Shown here: positions 1-8,056 of the stretch, piece by piece
Layout of the letters: each line of letters opens with the position of its first letter
Numbering within the stretch: position 1 is the first letter of the stretch
Origin: Helicobacter pylori Shi112
GTDB lineage: Bacteria; Campylobacterota; Campylobacteria; Campylobacterales; Helicobacteraceae
Direction: 5' to 3'
DNA length: 64,000 nt
NCBI RefSeq assembly: GCF_000277405.1
Contig: NC_017741.1
Span: forward strand, 124,001 to 188,000
Notes under the pieces: generated by a model
What the model was told of the DNA's origin: nothing
The model's input: only the letters and a program-made list of their open reading frames with translations
Databases searched by the model: none
Made by a program: the position numbers and the translations under genes

Positions 1-2
1 TT

Positions 3-308
3 GTCGCGCCCACTCAAATCGCTCTCATTCCTATTAATGAAGAGCATCGTGCTTTTGCTTTGAAATTAAAAGAGGAACTAAAAAAGCGCGATATTTTTGT
101 AGAAGTGTTAGATAAAAACGACAGCTTGAATAAAAAGGTGCGATTAGCCGAAAAGCAAAAAATCCCTATGATTTTAGTGTTAGGGAATGAAGAAGTGGGA
201 ACAGAAATTTTATCCATTAGAGACAGAGAAAAACAAGCTCAATATAAAATGCCCTTAAAGGAGTTTTTAAACATGGTTGAATCTAAGATGCAAGAGGTTA
301 GTTTTTGA
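3..308 (+). CDS. thrS: threonyl-tRNA synthetase, C-terminal end (partial)
   Basis: Only the last 101 codons are inside the window; the gene enters from the left edge. The translation begins [15 protein letters not shown] and continues as the C-terminal anticodon-binding (HGTP) domain of class II threonyl-tRNA synthetase, with the typical alternating beta/alpha pattern and the stretch [14 protein letters not shown]. The catalytic and editing domains are off-window. The stop TGA (306-308) overlaps the TTG start of infC, so the two are read as one transcript, as is usual for thrS-infC-rpmI-rplT. Recognition rests on the domain sequence plus this order. Confidence 0.95.
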   Translation, partial: VAPTQIALIPINEEHRAFALKLKEELKKRDIFVEVLDKNDSLNKKVRLAEKQKIPMILVLGNEEVGTEILSIRDREKQAQYKMPLKEFLNMVESKMQEVSF

Positions 309-916
309 GTAGAAACGAAGTGTTGTTAAACGGAGATATTAATTTTAAAGAAGTGCGTTGCGTGGGCGATAATGGCGAAGTGTATGGGATCATTTCTTCC
401 AAAGAAGCGCTCAATATCGCTCAAAATTTAGGTTTGGATTTGGTTTTGATTTCAGCGAGCGCGAAACCTCCCGTGTGTAAGGTGATGGATTATAATAAAT
501 TCCGCTACCAAAATGAAAAGAAAATCAAGGAAGCCAAGAAAAAGCAAAAGCAAATTGAAATCAAAGAGATCAAGCTTTCCACTCAAATCGCGCAAAACGA
601 TATTAACTACAAAGTCAAGCATGCGAGAGAATTTATTGAATCCAATAAGCATGTCAAATTCAAAGTGGTTTTAAAGGGTAGGGAGAGCCAAAACTCAAAA
701 GCCGGGCTTGATGTGCTTTTTAGAGTCCAAACGATGATGCAAGATTTAGCCAACCCTGAAAAAGAGCCAAAAACCGAGGGGCGTTTTGTTTCATGGATGT
801 TTGTGCCTAAGGCTAAAGAAACCCCCAAAAACGAAAAGAAAACCAAAGAAAATAACCCGCCTTTTAATCGTATTAACCTTATGAAAGGAGAAAATCATGC
901 CAAAAATGAAGACTAA
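305..916 (+). CDS. infC: translation initiation factor IF-3
   Basis: IF-3 binds the 30S subunit, checks start-codon pairing and prevents early 50S joining. The N-terminal domain is clear ([20 protein letters not shown], then [22 protein letters not shown]), followed by the lysine-rich linker and the C-terminal domain ([11 protein letters not shown]). At 203 residues it is about 20 longer than most IF-3; the extra is a polar Lys/Asn-rich tail that overlaps the next gene by 20 bases. The start is TTG at 305, overlapping the thrS stop as TTGA. A non-AUG start is typical of infC because IF-3 discriminates against its own weak start codon; that this regulation operates here is inference. Confidence 0.95.
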
Positions 917-1091
917 TCGCGGCGCGTCTAAGCGTTTCAAAGTTAAAAAAAACTTGATTAAGCGTGGCAGTGCTTTTAAAAGCCATATTTTGACTAAAAA
1001 AAGCCCCAAGCGTAAAGCCAATCTAAACGCGCCAAAACATGTGCATCACACTAACGCGCATTCTGTCATGTCGTTGCTTTGCAGGGCTTAA
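897..1091 (+). CDS. rpmI: 50S ribosomal protein L35
   Basis: Small basic protein of the large ribosomal subunit, 64 residues, the normal length. It starts [18 protein letters not shown], the family signature, and ends with the [12 protein letters not shown] tail. The ATG at 897 lies within the 3' end of infC and is preceded by AAAGGAG at 884-890, a strong ribosome binding site. It sits between infC and rplT as in most bacteria, so it is co-transcribed. Confidence 0.96.
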
Positions 1092-1185
1092 GAATGCTAA
1101 TTAGAAAGTGGAGTTAATCCCCTTGTTTAAGGGAAAGTCGTTGTAAAAACGCACCTAAAAATATTTTAAAAAGAAAGGTAAAGAA
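1092..1185 (+). promoter_or_regulatory. rpmI-rplT spacer with short hairpin
   Basis: This 94-base spacer contains CCCTTGTTTAAGGG (1121-1134), an inverted repeat able to form a 5-bp stem with a 4-base loop. The ribosome binding site AAGAAAGG of rplT follows. In several bacteria L20 represses this operon by binding mRNA structures near rpmI/rplT. Whether this hairpin has that role is inference; the stem is short. Confidence 0.25.
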
Positions 1186-1536
1186 ATGAGAGTTAAAACA
1201 GGCGTTGTGCGCAGAAGACGCCATAAAAAAGTCTTAAAACTCGCTAGAGGGTTTTATAGTGGCAGAAGAAAGCATTTTAGAAAGGCTAAAGAACAGCTTG
1301 AAAGAAGCATGTATTACGCCTTTAGGGATCGCAAACAAAAGAAAAGAGAATTCAGGAGTTTATGGGTGGTAAGAATCAATGCGGCTTGCAGAATGCACAA
1401 TACAAGCTATTCGCGCTTCATGCATGCCCTAAAAGTGGCTGGCGTGGAGTTAGACCGCAAGGTTTTAGCAGACATGGCGATGAATGACATGCAAGCCTTT
1501 GAGAGCGTGTTAGAGAGCGTGAAAGAGCATCTTTAA
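1186..1536 (+). CDS. rplT: 50S ribosomal protein L20
   Basis: rRNA-binding early assembly protein of the 50S subunit; in many bacteria it also represses its own operon. The 116-residue length is normal. The basic N-terminal helix ([20 protein letters not shown]) and the core [21 protein letters not shown] with [10 protein letters not shown] are the L20 signature. It is the last gene of the thrS-infC-rpmI-rplT operon and is followed by a strong hairpin terminator. Confidence 0.97.
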   Translation: MRVKTGVVRRRRHKKVLKLARGFYSGRRKHFRKAKEQLERSMYYAFRDRKQKKREFRSLWVVRINAACRMHNTSYSRFMHALKVAGVELDRKVLADMAMNDMQAFESVLESVKEHL

Positions 1537-1586
1537 TCTCTATTGGCTGTTAGGTTTTAGTTTTAGCCTAAAAAAAGGTGAGAGGA

Positions 1587-1628
1587 TTTAGGACTTTTTA
1601 CTAAAAAGTTCCTAAAATTGATTTTTGT
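1587..1628 (+). terminator. rplT operon terminator
   Basis: TTTAGGACTTTTT (1587-1599) pairs with AAAAAGTTCCTAAA (1603-1616) with one bulged T and a short loop. A T-rich stretch ending near 1627 follows. It lies 50 bases after the rplT stop, as expected for an intrinsic terminator. Confidence 0.65.
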
Positions 1629-1736
1629 TTCAATTTATTCTCATTCAATCGCTATATTTAATCAAAAAGAAAGCAATTTTATAGTAGAATGTAGCATTTA
1701 GAACTCAAGTAGAGAAAATGTAGAAGGAAGGAATAC

Positions 1737-2597
1737 ATGAAGAAATCTGTTATAGTAGGTGCTATCTCTCTAGCGATGACGAGCTTATTGTCAGCAGAGA
1801 CCCCTAAGCAAGAAAAAGCTATTAAGACTAGCCCTACCAAAAAAGGTGAAAGAAATGCTGCTTTTATAGGGATTGATTACCAGTTGGGTATGCTTAGCAC
1901 TACCGCTCAAAATTGTTCCCATGGGAATTGCAATGGTAATCAAAGTGGGGCTTATGGCTCTAACACGCCTAACATGCCTACAGCGTCAAACCCAACAGGA
2001 GGGCTTACTCATGGCGTTCTAGGGACTCGTGGGTATAAAGGCTTAAGCAACCAACAATACGCTATCAATGGTTTTGGGTTTGTTGTAGGGTATAAGCATT
2101 TTTTTAAGAAATCCCCGCAATTTGGAATGCGTTATTACGGATTCTTTGATTTTGCAAGCTCTTATTATAAGTATTACACTTATAATGATTATGGCATGAG
2201 AGACGCTCGCAAGGGTTCTCAAAGTTTCATGTTTGGCTATGGGGCTGGCACAGATGTGTTGTTTAACCCGGCCATTTTCAATCGTGAGAACTTGCATTTT
2301 GGGTTTTTCGTTGGCGTTGCGATTGGTGGCACTTCTTGGGGTCCAACAAACTATTATTTTAAGGACTTAGCTGATGAATACAGAGGGAGTTTCCACCCAT
2401 CAAATTTCCAGGTCTTAGTGAATGGCGGGATCCGATTAGGCACTAAACACCAAGGTTTTGAAATTGGCTTGAAAATCCAAACCATTCGCAACAATTATTA
2501 TACCGCTAGTGCGGATAATGTTCCTGAAGGGGTTACTTATAAATTCACCTTTCACCGCCCTTACGCCTTTTATTGGCGTTACATTGTAAGCTTTTAA
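1737..2597 (+). CDS. horB: Hor-family outer membrane protein HorB
   Basis: A 286-residue secreted protein with a clear signal peptide (MKKSVIVGAISLAMTSLLSA, cut before ETPKQE). The body is rich in aromatic-glycine beta strands, for example FIGIDYQLGM, INGFGFVVGYKHFF and NGGIRLGTK, and ends in YAFYWRYIVSF, the aromatic C-terminal signature of H. pylori outer membrane beta-barrels. Two close cysteines (NCSHGNC) may form a disulphide. Position after rplT identifies HorB, a proposed surface adhesin; the function is from the family. A -10-like TAGAAT (1685-1690) and the binding site GAAGGAAGG precede the ATG. No homopolymer tract for phase variation was seen at its start. Confidence 0.85.
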   Translation: MKKSVIVGAISLAMTSLLSAETPKQEKAIKTSPTKKGERNAAFIGIDYQLGMLSTTAQNCSHGNCNGNQSGAYGSNTPNMPTASNPTGGLTHGVLGTRGYKGLSNQQYAINGFGFVVGYKHFFKKSPQFGMRYYGFFDFASSYYKYYTYNDYGMRDARKGSQSFMFGYGAGTDVLFNPAIFNRENLHFGFFVGVAIGGTSWGPTNYYFKDLADEYRGSFHPSNFQVLVNGGIRLGTKHQGFEIGLKIQTIRNNYYTASADNVPEGVTYKFTFHRPYAFYWRYIVSF

Positions 2598-2630
2598 GGT
2601 GTTTTAGGGTTAATCTTATGGGGGCATAGA

Positions 2631-2648
2631 AAAGGGCTTTTGCTCTTT
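2631..2648 (+). terminator. possible horB terminator hairpin
   Basis: AAAGGGC (2631-2637) and GCTCTTT (2642-2648) form a 7-bp stem with one G-T pair and a TTTT loop, 33 bases after the horB stop. The following bases are only moderately T-rich (ATGGCCTTTT), so termination is uncertain. Confidence 0.35.
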
Positions 2649-2774
2649 ATGGCCTTTTATGGTTTTCTTGCATCAAAGGCTTTAAAAAATCAATACGGCT
2701 ACTTGGCAAAAATTAAAGCACAATCCTTACAAGCAATTGAACTTACCAACAACAGCACACAAACAAGTCTTTGA
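2649..2774 (+). CDS. possible 41-residue hypothetical protein
   Basis: An ATG-started frame of 41 codons (MAFYGFLASKAL...) lies in the 350-base gap between horB and the next gene. The peptide has no recognisable domain, signal or membrane segment. There is no good ribosome binding site: the ATG directly follows the 3' arm of the hairpin at 2631-2648. Small hypothetical genes are annotated at this position in H. pylori, so I list it, but conservation of the frame in other strains would be needed to believe it. The rest of the gap (2775-2949) shows only a -10-like TAGAAT at 2913-2918. Confidence 0.25.
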   Translation: MAFYGFLASKALKNQYGYLAKIKAQSLQAIELTNNSTQTSL

Positions 2775-2949
2775 AAAATCAAAAATGGATTAATTGTTTT
2801 TGAAAATAATAATAGGGGATACAGGTTAGCTGTTTTAATGGGTGCTGATCATAAAATCTAAAAATCAATTGGCTGTTAAAGCGCTATAAGTTATCTTTAA
2901 TCAATCAAATGATAGAATCTATTTTTTATTTTTGAATTGGGAGCATTTG

Positions 2950-3381
2950 ATGAAAAAATTGGCGTTTTCTTTATTGTTTACAGGGACTTTTTTGGGGCTT
3001 TTTTTGAATGCGAGTGATTTTAAGAGCATGGATGATAAGCAACTATTAGAGCAAGCAGGGAAAGTTGCTCCTAGCGAAGTTCCAGAGTTTCGCGCAGAAA
3101 TCAATAAGCGATTAGCAGTGATGAAAGAAGAAGAGCGTAAAAGTTATAAAGCGGATTTTAAAAAAGCGATGGATAAAAATTTAGCTTCTTTAAGCCAAGA
3201 AGATCGCAACAAGCGTAAAAAAGAAATTCTTGAAGCGATTGCTAACAAAAAGAAAACAATGACCATGAAAGAATACCGCCAAGAGGGGCTAGATTTGCAT
3301 GATTGCGCATGTGAAGGCCCTTTTCATGATCATGAGAAAAAGGGAAGAAAAGGGAAACAATCAAGCCATCATAAGCATTAA
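2950..3381 (+). CDS. secreted DUF1104-type hypothetical protein
   Basis: A 143-residue protein with a signal peptide (MKKLAFSLLFTGTFLGLFLNA, then SDFKSMDDKQLLEQAG). The mature part is highly charged and helical (FRAEINKRLAVMKEEERKSY, ASLSQEDRNKRKKEI), then a Cys-His segment (DLHDCACEGPFHDHE) and a basic His-rich tail ending HHKH. The helical part resembles the DUF1104 family of Campylobacterota; its function is unknown to me. A TTG six codons upstream is in frame, but ATG 2950 has the ribosome binding site TTGGGAG at correct spacing. The HDCxC and terminal histidines could bind metal; that is inference. Confidence 0.7.
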   Translation: MKKLAFSLLFTGTFLGLFLNASDFKSMDDKQLLEQAGKVAPSEVPEFRAEINKRLAVMKEEERKSYKADFKKAMDKNLASLSQEDRNKRKKEILEAIANKKKTMTMKEYRQEGLDLHDCACEGPFHDHEKKGRKGKQSSHHKH

Positions 3382-3468
3382 CGCTTAAGGTGTGCTAACT
3401 TTTTTTGATTTTTGTAAAACCACGCCGTAAGTTTTTAGCTTTTGGCTAGGGGATATAAGGCGTTTTCG

Positions 3469-3477
3469 TGTTATAAT
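3469..3477 (+). promoter_or_regulatory. extended -10 promoter TGTTATAAT
   Basis: TG, one base, then a perfect TATAAT (3472-3477) is the extended -10 element favoured by the H. pylori housekeeping sigma factor. There is no gene for 300 bases downstream, so it most likely drives the structured segment that follows. Confidence 0.6.
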
Positions 3478-3483
3478 TCTATC

Positions 3484-3578
3484 ATAGCGTTTGGCACTTA
3501 AAATAGAGGCTACCTGCTTGGTGGGTGGGCTTTGTTGATTCTAAAATCCTTTAGCTGTGAAGGGCATGCCAGTTTTTT
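3484..3578 (+). ncRNA. candidate small RNA of about 95 nt
   Basis: Downstream of a perfect extended -10 box lies a segment with nested complementarity: TGGCA (3492-3496) with TGCCA (3567-3571), GCTA (3510-3513) with TAGC (3552-3555), and CTAAA/TTTAG in the centre. It ends in TTTTTT (3573-3578), like an intrinsic terminator. No ORF or ribosome binding site is present. I do not recognise it as 4.5S, tmRNA or RNase P RNA: the conserved SRP tetraloop region is absent. The evidence is promoter, pairing and T-run only; boundaries are estimates. Confidence 0.4.
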
Positions 3579-3787
3579 AGAGTTAAAGTTTTTGGGGTGT
3601 TTGTATTTTTTGGATATTTATAGTATCATACCCAATAGTAAAGACCCTTTGAAAGCCTGTATTTTAAGATGACTAAAATGGCTCGAATTCTAAGGTGGTT
3701 TTTTATCAATAGAAGAAATTTCAAAAGAGAGCTTATGAAGAACGGTGTCTATTTTTGTTGCGGTTATATATTAATTAGGAGTTTGGT

Positions 3788-4657
3788 GTGAAACGGATTT
3801 TATTTTTTTTAGTAGCTACGGCTTTTTTGTTGAGAGCAGAAACGGATTCTGCCACTATTAACACTACAATTGATCCCAATGTTATGTTTTCTGAAAGCTC
3901 CACAGGGAATGTGAAAAAAGACCGCAAAAGGGTTTTAAAGAGTATGGTTAATTTGGAAAAAGAGCGCGTGAAGAATTTTAACCAGTATTCTGAAACCAAG
4001 ATGAGTAAGGGCGATTTATCCGCTTTTGGAGCTTTCTTTAAGGGGAGTTTGGAAAGTTGTGTGGATCAAAAGATTTGTTATTATGAGCATAAAAACGGCA
4101 AGGTTTCTTTTGTGGTGAATGACAGGGAGAAGTTTTATAAACATGTGCTTAAAGACTTAGGGACAGAGCTTTCACTCCCTTTGTTTAACTGGCTTTACAA
4201 AGGCTCGGATTTTGGGGCTTTGCATGAGCAGTTTGGGGATATGTATGATGGGTATATCAAATATTTGATCAGCATGGTTAGAGTAAGCCAAAAAGAAAAG
4301 ACTAGAAAACTGGATGCAGTCACTCTTAAAAAAATGGAAGATCAAGCTGAGAAAGACACTAAGGCAGCGTTTCAAAAGAGGAGCAATGGGGAGCTTGAAA
4401 GCCATACTGATAGCCCTGAATTTATAAGCTCTTCTAAGAAAACACAGAACGCTTCTAATCCGGATCTAGATTCTACGACTAATGCTAACGCACTCAAAGA
4501 AATAGCTTCAAAAGAGCCAGAAATTTCTTCCAAAAAAGAGGAAAAGTCTAAGAAAAAACGCCGCCTTTCAAAGAAAGAAAGGCAACAACAAGCCTTGCAA
4601 CAAGAGTTTGAAAGGCAAATTAGTGACTCTAGTAAGTCTGAAAATATAGCAAAATAA
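3788..4657 (+). CDS. secreted hypothetical protein with charged C-terminus
   Basis: A 289-residue protein starting with GTG at 3788 behind the binding site AGGAG (3777-3781). It has a signal peptide (MKRILFFLVATAFLLRA, then ETDSAT). The central part (about 50-170) contains two cysteines (ESCVDQKICYYEH) and aromatic-rich segments such as LPLFNWLYKGSDFGALHEQF. From about 185 on it is hydrophilic and low complexity, ending in a lysine/arginine block (KSKKKRRLSKKERQQQ). I do not recognise a named domain. It stands alone between two long spacers. Likely periplasmic or surface exposed; function unknown. Confidence 0.65.
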   Translation: MKRILFFLVATAFLLRAETDSATINTTIDPNVMFSESSTGNVKKDRKRVLKSMVNLEKERVKNFNQYSETKMSKGDLSAFGAFFKGSLESCVDQKICYYEHKNGKVSFVVNDREKFYKHVLKDLGTELSLPLFNWLYKGSDFGALHEQFGDMYDGYIKYLISMVRVSQKEKTRKLDAVTLKKMEDQAEKDTKAAFQKRSNGELESHTDSPEFISSSKKTQNASNPDLDSTTNANALKEIASKEPEISSKKEEKSKKKRRLSKKERQQQALQQEFERQISDSSKSENIAK

Positions 4658-5266
4658 TCAGCTTACCTTTTAGGGGGCTTAAAATAAATCTCTTAAGCAC
4701 TCCTTTTTAGGCTTTATATTTAGGCTTTTAGCTCTCTATCACTCCGCCTTGTGTTAGGATTATCTTTTTTAAAAACCACCGCTTTTTTAAAATCTTTAGA
4801 CTTTAAGCTTTTTGGCTTTTTGCGGTAACGATTAACTTAAGGTTTTGTTACGCAAAAATCTTTGAAATATAGCGATTGATAGAGTTAAACTTAAGACATT
4901 CCAACGCATTTTATAAAGCTTATAAAAATTTTTAATGGAGTATCGGTAATCAAATTGATGCCTTTTGAGTGTTTTTACAATCAAAATAAAAGAGCCTGCA
5001 CCAACAAGCTTTCTTAACATGCTCTTATAGGGTAGGGGATTTAGTTTTTGGGGGTTGTAGGGGGAATTATTTCCAAATGCCTCCTATCCCCTTATGGGTT
5101 TGAATAAACTTTTTTACTATAAAATGGAATCCAAAACGATGGAATAACGCTTTAAAACCCTATTAAAATTTTTGAAGGATATTAAAGTTGGAAAAGCTTG
5201 TTCGCATTTGATAAAAACAAAGCCTTTTTTTAGGAATTTAAAACCCCTAAAGTTTGGATTTATCCT
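4658..5266. other. 609-base intergenic region with repeat element
   Basis: No convincing gene is present. The first half is AT-rich with T- and A-tracts. A 26-codon frame (about 4754-4834, starting GTG and ending LFGFLR) is hydrophobic and basic but has no ribosome binding site. The second half holds copy C of an intergenic element family (4958-5124), described separately. On the minus strand a 62-codon frame (4832-5020) runs through the element and looks non-coding. The end carries the 3' flank of sdaA. Confidence 0.5.
4958..5124 (+). repeat. intergenic element family, copy C
   Basis: It contains GATGCCTTTTGAGTG (the reverse complement of a block seen in copies A and B), then AATAAAAGAGC (4985-4995), GCTCTTA (5021-5027) and GGGGAT (5035-5040). 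Next come AATTATTTCCAAA and CCTATCCCCTTATG (5083-5096), then TTTTTTACTATAAAAT (5109-5124). The AAGAGC/GCTCTT arms and the GGGGAT/ATCCCC arms can pair into a long stem. Copies with the same order lie at 9627-9750, 32961-33083 and 47320-47460. Confidence 0.5.
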
Positions 5267-6634
5267 TTAGCATTTTAAGGTTTTGGCTAATCCCCCTAAC
5301 GAAGTCTCTTTGTATTTTTCATTCATGTCTTTTCCGGTCGCATACATCGTAGCGATCACTTCATCCAGGCTCACTTTAGGCTTGTATTCATCTTCTAAAG
5401 CTAGTTTAGAAGCGCTGATCGCTTTGATCGCTCCTAAAACATTGCGTTCAATGCAAGGGATTTGCACCAAGCCCCCCACGGGATCGCATGTCAATCCTAG
5501 ATGGTGTTCCATAGCGATTTCACTAGCGATTAAAACCTGTTGCGTGGTCGCTTGGCACAAACAGGCTAACCCCCCCGCAGCCATAGAGCTTGCCACGCCA
5601 ATTTCAGCCTGACACCCCGCTTCTGCGCCGCTCAAGGAAGCGTTTTTTTTGTAAAGATAGCCAATCGCTGCACTGGTGAGTAAAAAATCATTGATGGCCT
5701 TTTGCGATAAATTTTCAAACAAATGGTTTTTAGCGTATAAAAGCACGCTTGGCACCACCGCGCACGCTCCATTAGTGGGGGCGGTTACCACCTTTCCTCC
5801 GCTAGCGTTTTCTTCAGCGATGGCACGAGCGTAAAGCGAAATGTAATCAATCAGTGCTAAGGGGTCTTTCCCGCTTGTGGGGTGTTTTTCTAAACGAGTT
5901 TTAATGCTTGGGGCTAATCGTGTTACTCTCAAAGAACCGGGCAGATACTTTTCTTTAGAATTAGCCCCATTATCATAACACTCAAACATCGCATGATAAA
6001 TTTTAGCCATCATTGCATCAGGGCGGTTTTTCAGGGCATCTTCTCTCAAACGCACGATTTCAGCGATGTTTTTTTGGTGTTTTTGGCATAATTCTAGCAA
6101 TTCCTTAGCGCTTGAAAAATCATAGGCAACACTTTCATTTTCACCCTCTTCAGACAAGTTGTCTAATTCTTTTTCAGTATAGACAAACCCTCCACCGACA
6201 GAATAGTAAGTTTCTTCTTTTAAAACCTCATTTTTAGAATTGAAAGCTTTTAAAATGAGAGCGTTTTGGTGTCTGGCTAAAGGTTTATTGTCAAAAATCA
6301 AATCTTTAGAATAATCAAAATGGATGCAATGTTGGTTAGCGAGTTTTAAAACCTTGTTTTCAAGCGCTTCATGCAATAAGGCTTTTTTGGTTGTTACCTC
6401 CAATTCGTTAGCGTAAATGCCATGCAAGCCAATTAAAACCGCCTCATCGCTCAAATGCCCTTTACCGGTTAAAGCCAATGAGCCATGCAAGGTGATTTGA
6501 ACGCGCATAACCTGCTCTAAAACGCCTTTTAACAACCCGCAAAATCTCGCTCCAGCTTCCATAGGCCCTATGGTGTGTGAAGAGCTAGGCCCCACGCCGA
6601 TTTTAAAAATAGATAAAATAGAAAAACTAGCCAT
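5267..6634 (-). CDS. sdaA: L-serine dehydratase (deaminase)
   Basis: Deaminates L-serine to pyruvate and ammonia using an oxygen-sensitive iron-sulphur cluster. It is 455 residues, the single-chain form with the beta domain first and the alpha domain second. The N-terminus has SIFKIGVGPSSSHTIGPMEA and the C-terminal half has the family motif APTNGACAVVPSVL, SLSGAEAGCQAEIGVA and TCDPVGGLVQIPCIERN, including the cluster cysteines. The ATG overlaps the sdaC stop as TAATG, so permease and enzyme are translationally coupled. Serine is a major carbon source for H. pylori, which fits the pairing. Confidence 0.96.
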   Translation of the reverse strand: MASFSILSIFKIGVGPSSSHTIGPMEAGARFCGLLKGVLEQVMRVQITLHGSLALTGKGHLSDEAVLIGLHGIYANELEVTTKKALLHEALENKVLKLANQHCIHFDYSKDLIFDNKPLARHQNALILKAFNSKNEVLKEETYYSVGGGFVYTEKELDNLSEEGENESVAYDFSSAKELLELCQKHQKNIAEIVRLREDALKNRPDAMMAKIYHAMFECYDNGANSKEKYLPGSLRVTRLAPSIKTRLEKHPTSGKDPLALIDYISLYARAIAEENASGGKVVTAPTNGACAVVPSVLLYAKNHLFENLSQKAINDFLLTSAAIGYLYKKNASLSGAEAGCQAEIGVASSMAAGGLACLCQATTQQVLIASEIAMEHHLGLTCDPVGGLVQIPCIERNVLGAIKAISASKLALEDEYKPKVSLDEVIATMYATGKDMNEKYKETSLGGLAKTLKC

Positions 6635-7875
6635 TAAAATAGTCCTAAAAACACGCTCAAAGCCGTCAAGCTCCCAAAAACAAACACAAAAATATCCACT
6701 TTAAGGTTTCTAAAACGCTTCAAACTAGAAATGCTATAAAAAGCTATCATAGGCATCACAAACAGAATGAGCGCGATAATGGGACCGCCTAAATTTTCAA
6801 TAAAATCCAAGATATTAGGGTTAATATAAGCCACAAGCGTGATAGTCAGCCATAAAAAAATCGTTACGCTAACACTTAGGGTTTTAGAAGTTTTTTTCAA
6901 TTTTAAACTTTGAATAATAATGCCTTCTAAACCCTCCTTAGCCCCATAATAATGCCCAAAAAAAGATGAAAAAATCGCTAAAAAAGCCACCACAGGCCCC
7001 GCATAGTTGATTAAAGGGTTGTTTAAAGTGTTAGCAAAATAGCTTAAAATGGGGATATTTTGTTCCCTTGCTTTCACAAAATCATCAGCATTCAAGCACA
7101 TGACGCACGAAAACACAAAAAACATCACAAACCCTAAAAGCATCAGCGATGTCCCTAATTCAATTTGATTGAGTTTATACTCTTTGAAAGCGCCGTATTC
7201 TTTTTCTACATTTTGAGTGAAGGTTGAAATGATGGGGCTATGGTTGAATGAAAACACAAGCACCGGTAAGGTTAGCCAAATAGCTAACACAAATTCTTTA
7301 AAACTCGGCACTACAAAAAGGTTAGCGCCTTGCCAATAAGGGATAAGATACAAAGAAAAAAGCAATAAGATCAAGCATAAAGGATACACTAAAGCGTTAC
7401 AAATGCGCGTAACAATCGTAGCGTTAAAAACCATCACCAACATCATTAAAGAAACTAACGCTACAGCCAGTAAGCCCCGATGGAAAGGCGCTAAATGCAA
7501 CTGGTTAGTGAAAAAATGATCAAACACATTAGTGATACCCACCCCATAAGCCAAACAAATAGGATAAATCGCAAAGAAATAAAGCAAAGTGATAAGAAAA
7601 CCCCATTGAGCGCCAAAATGAGAGCGAACGACCATGGTAATGTCTTCTTTATCTTTAGATCCTATGAAATAAGCTAAAGCTCTATGCCCCAGATAAGTTA
7701 AAGGGAATATAATCGCGCTCATCACCACAATAGCCCATATCCCATGCCCACCGGCTCTAATAGGCAAAAATAAAATCCCTGCCCCCACCGCCGTGCCAAA
7801 TAAAGACGCCATCCAACGCAAATCAAACGCGTTGAGCTTTTTAGGATCTCTTATAAGCGCTTTTTCTTGTGCCAT
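6634..7875 (-). CDS. sdaC: serine permease, HAAAP family
   Basis: Inner-membrane transporter that brings in serine for the next gene. It has 413 residues with about 11 hydrophobic helices. The first contains LRWMASLFGTAVGAGILFLP, the unwound-helix motif of the SdaC/TdcC/Mtr (amino acid/auxin permease) family, and SFNHSPIISTFTQNVE is another family block. It is first in the sdaC-sdaA operon and divergent from aroG, the 181-base spacer serving both. Substrate is assigned from sdaA coupling and family. Confidence 0.92.
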   Translation of the reverse strand: MAQEKALIRDPKKLNAFDLRWMASLFGTAVGAGILFLPIRAGGHGIWAIVVMSAIIFPLTYLGHRALAYFIGSKDKEDITMVVRSHFGAQWGFLITLLYFFAIYPICLAYGVGITNVFDHFFTNQLHLAPFHRGLLAVALVSLMMLVMVFNATIVTRICNALVYPLCLILLLFSLYLIPYWQGANLFVVPSFKEFVLAIWLTLPVLVFSFNHSPIISTFTQNVEKEYGAFKEYKLNQIELGTSLMLLGFVMFFVFSCVMCLNADDFVKAREQNIPILSYFANTLNNPLINYAGPVVAFLAIFSSFFGHYYGAKEGLEGIIIQSLKLKKTSKTLSVSVTIFLWLTITLVAYINPNILDFIENLGGPIIALILFVMPMIAFYSISSLKRFRNLKVDIFVFVFGSLTALSVFLGLF

Positions 7876-8015
7876 GCTGTTAAACCACCCTTTTATCGTG
7901 TTAAAGAGTTTTCATTGTAGCATAAAGCTTTTTATGATTGGGTTTTTTTGAGATTAGGGGGGTAGTTTTTAGCGCGCATTTATTTCCTAAAATCCACGAT
8001 TTAACCCGCACAAGC

Positions 8016-8021
8016 TATAAT
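8016..8021 (+). promoter_or_regulatory. -10 box for aroG
   Basis: Perfect TATAAT 36 bases before the aroG ATG, in the spacer shared with the divergent sdaC. The typical H. pylori promoter has a good -10 and a weak -35; that is what is seen. Confidence 0.55.
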
Positions 8022-8056
8022 AACGCTTAAAAAAAGATTAATAAAGGATTGTAGAA

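Larger units (their letters stand above)
3382..3787. other. 406-base intergenic region
   Basis: The gap holds a candidate small RNA gene (promoter 3469-3477, structured segment to 3578) described separately. The remaining 3579-3787 is AT-rich with several -10-like hexamers (for example TATAGT near 3620 and TATATT near 3769) and the AGGAG ribosome binding site at 3777-3781 for the next gene. No ORF with coding character was seen. Confidence 0.5.

Noticed and set aside
3484..3578. 4.5S SRP RNA or tmRNA
   Set aside because: Neither the SRP GGAAGCAGC-type conserved loop nor a tRNA-like end with a tag ORF is present.
3680..3700. GGCTCGAATTCTAAGG resembling a tRNA T-loop
   Set aside because: No acceptor, D or anticodon arms can be formed around it.
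4832..5020. 62-codon minus-strand frame starting M-L-R-K-L-V-G-A
   Set aside because: It runs through the repeat element, has no ribosome binding site and a composition typical of AT-rich non-coding DNA. A hypothetical gene is placed near here in some annotations, but I cannot support it.
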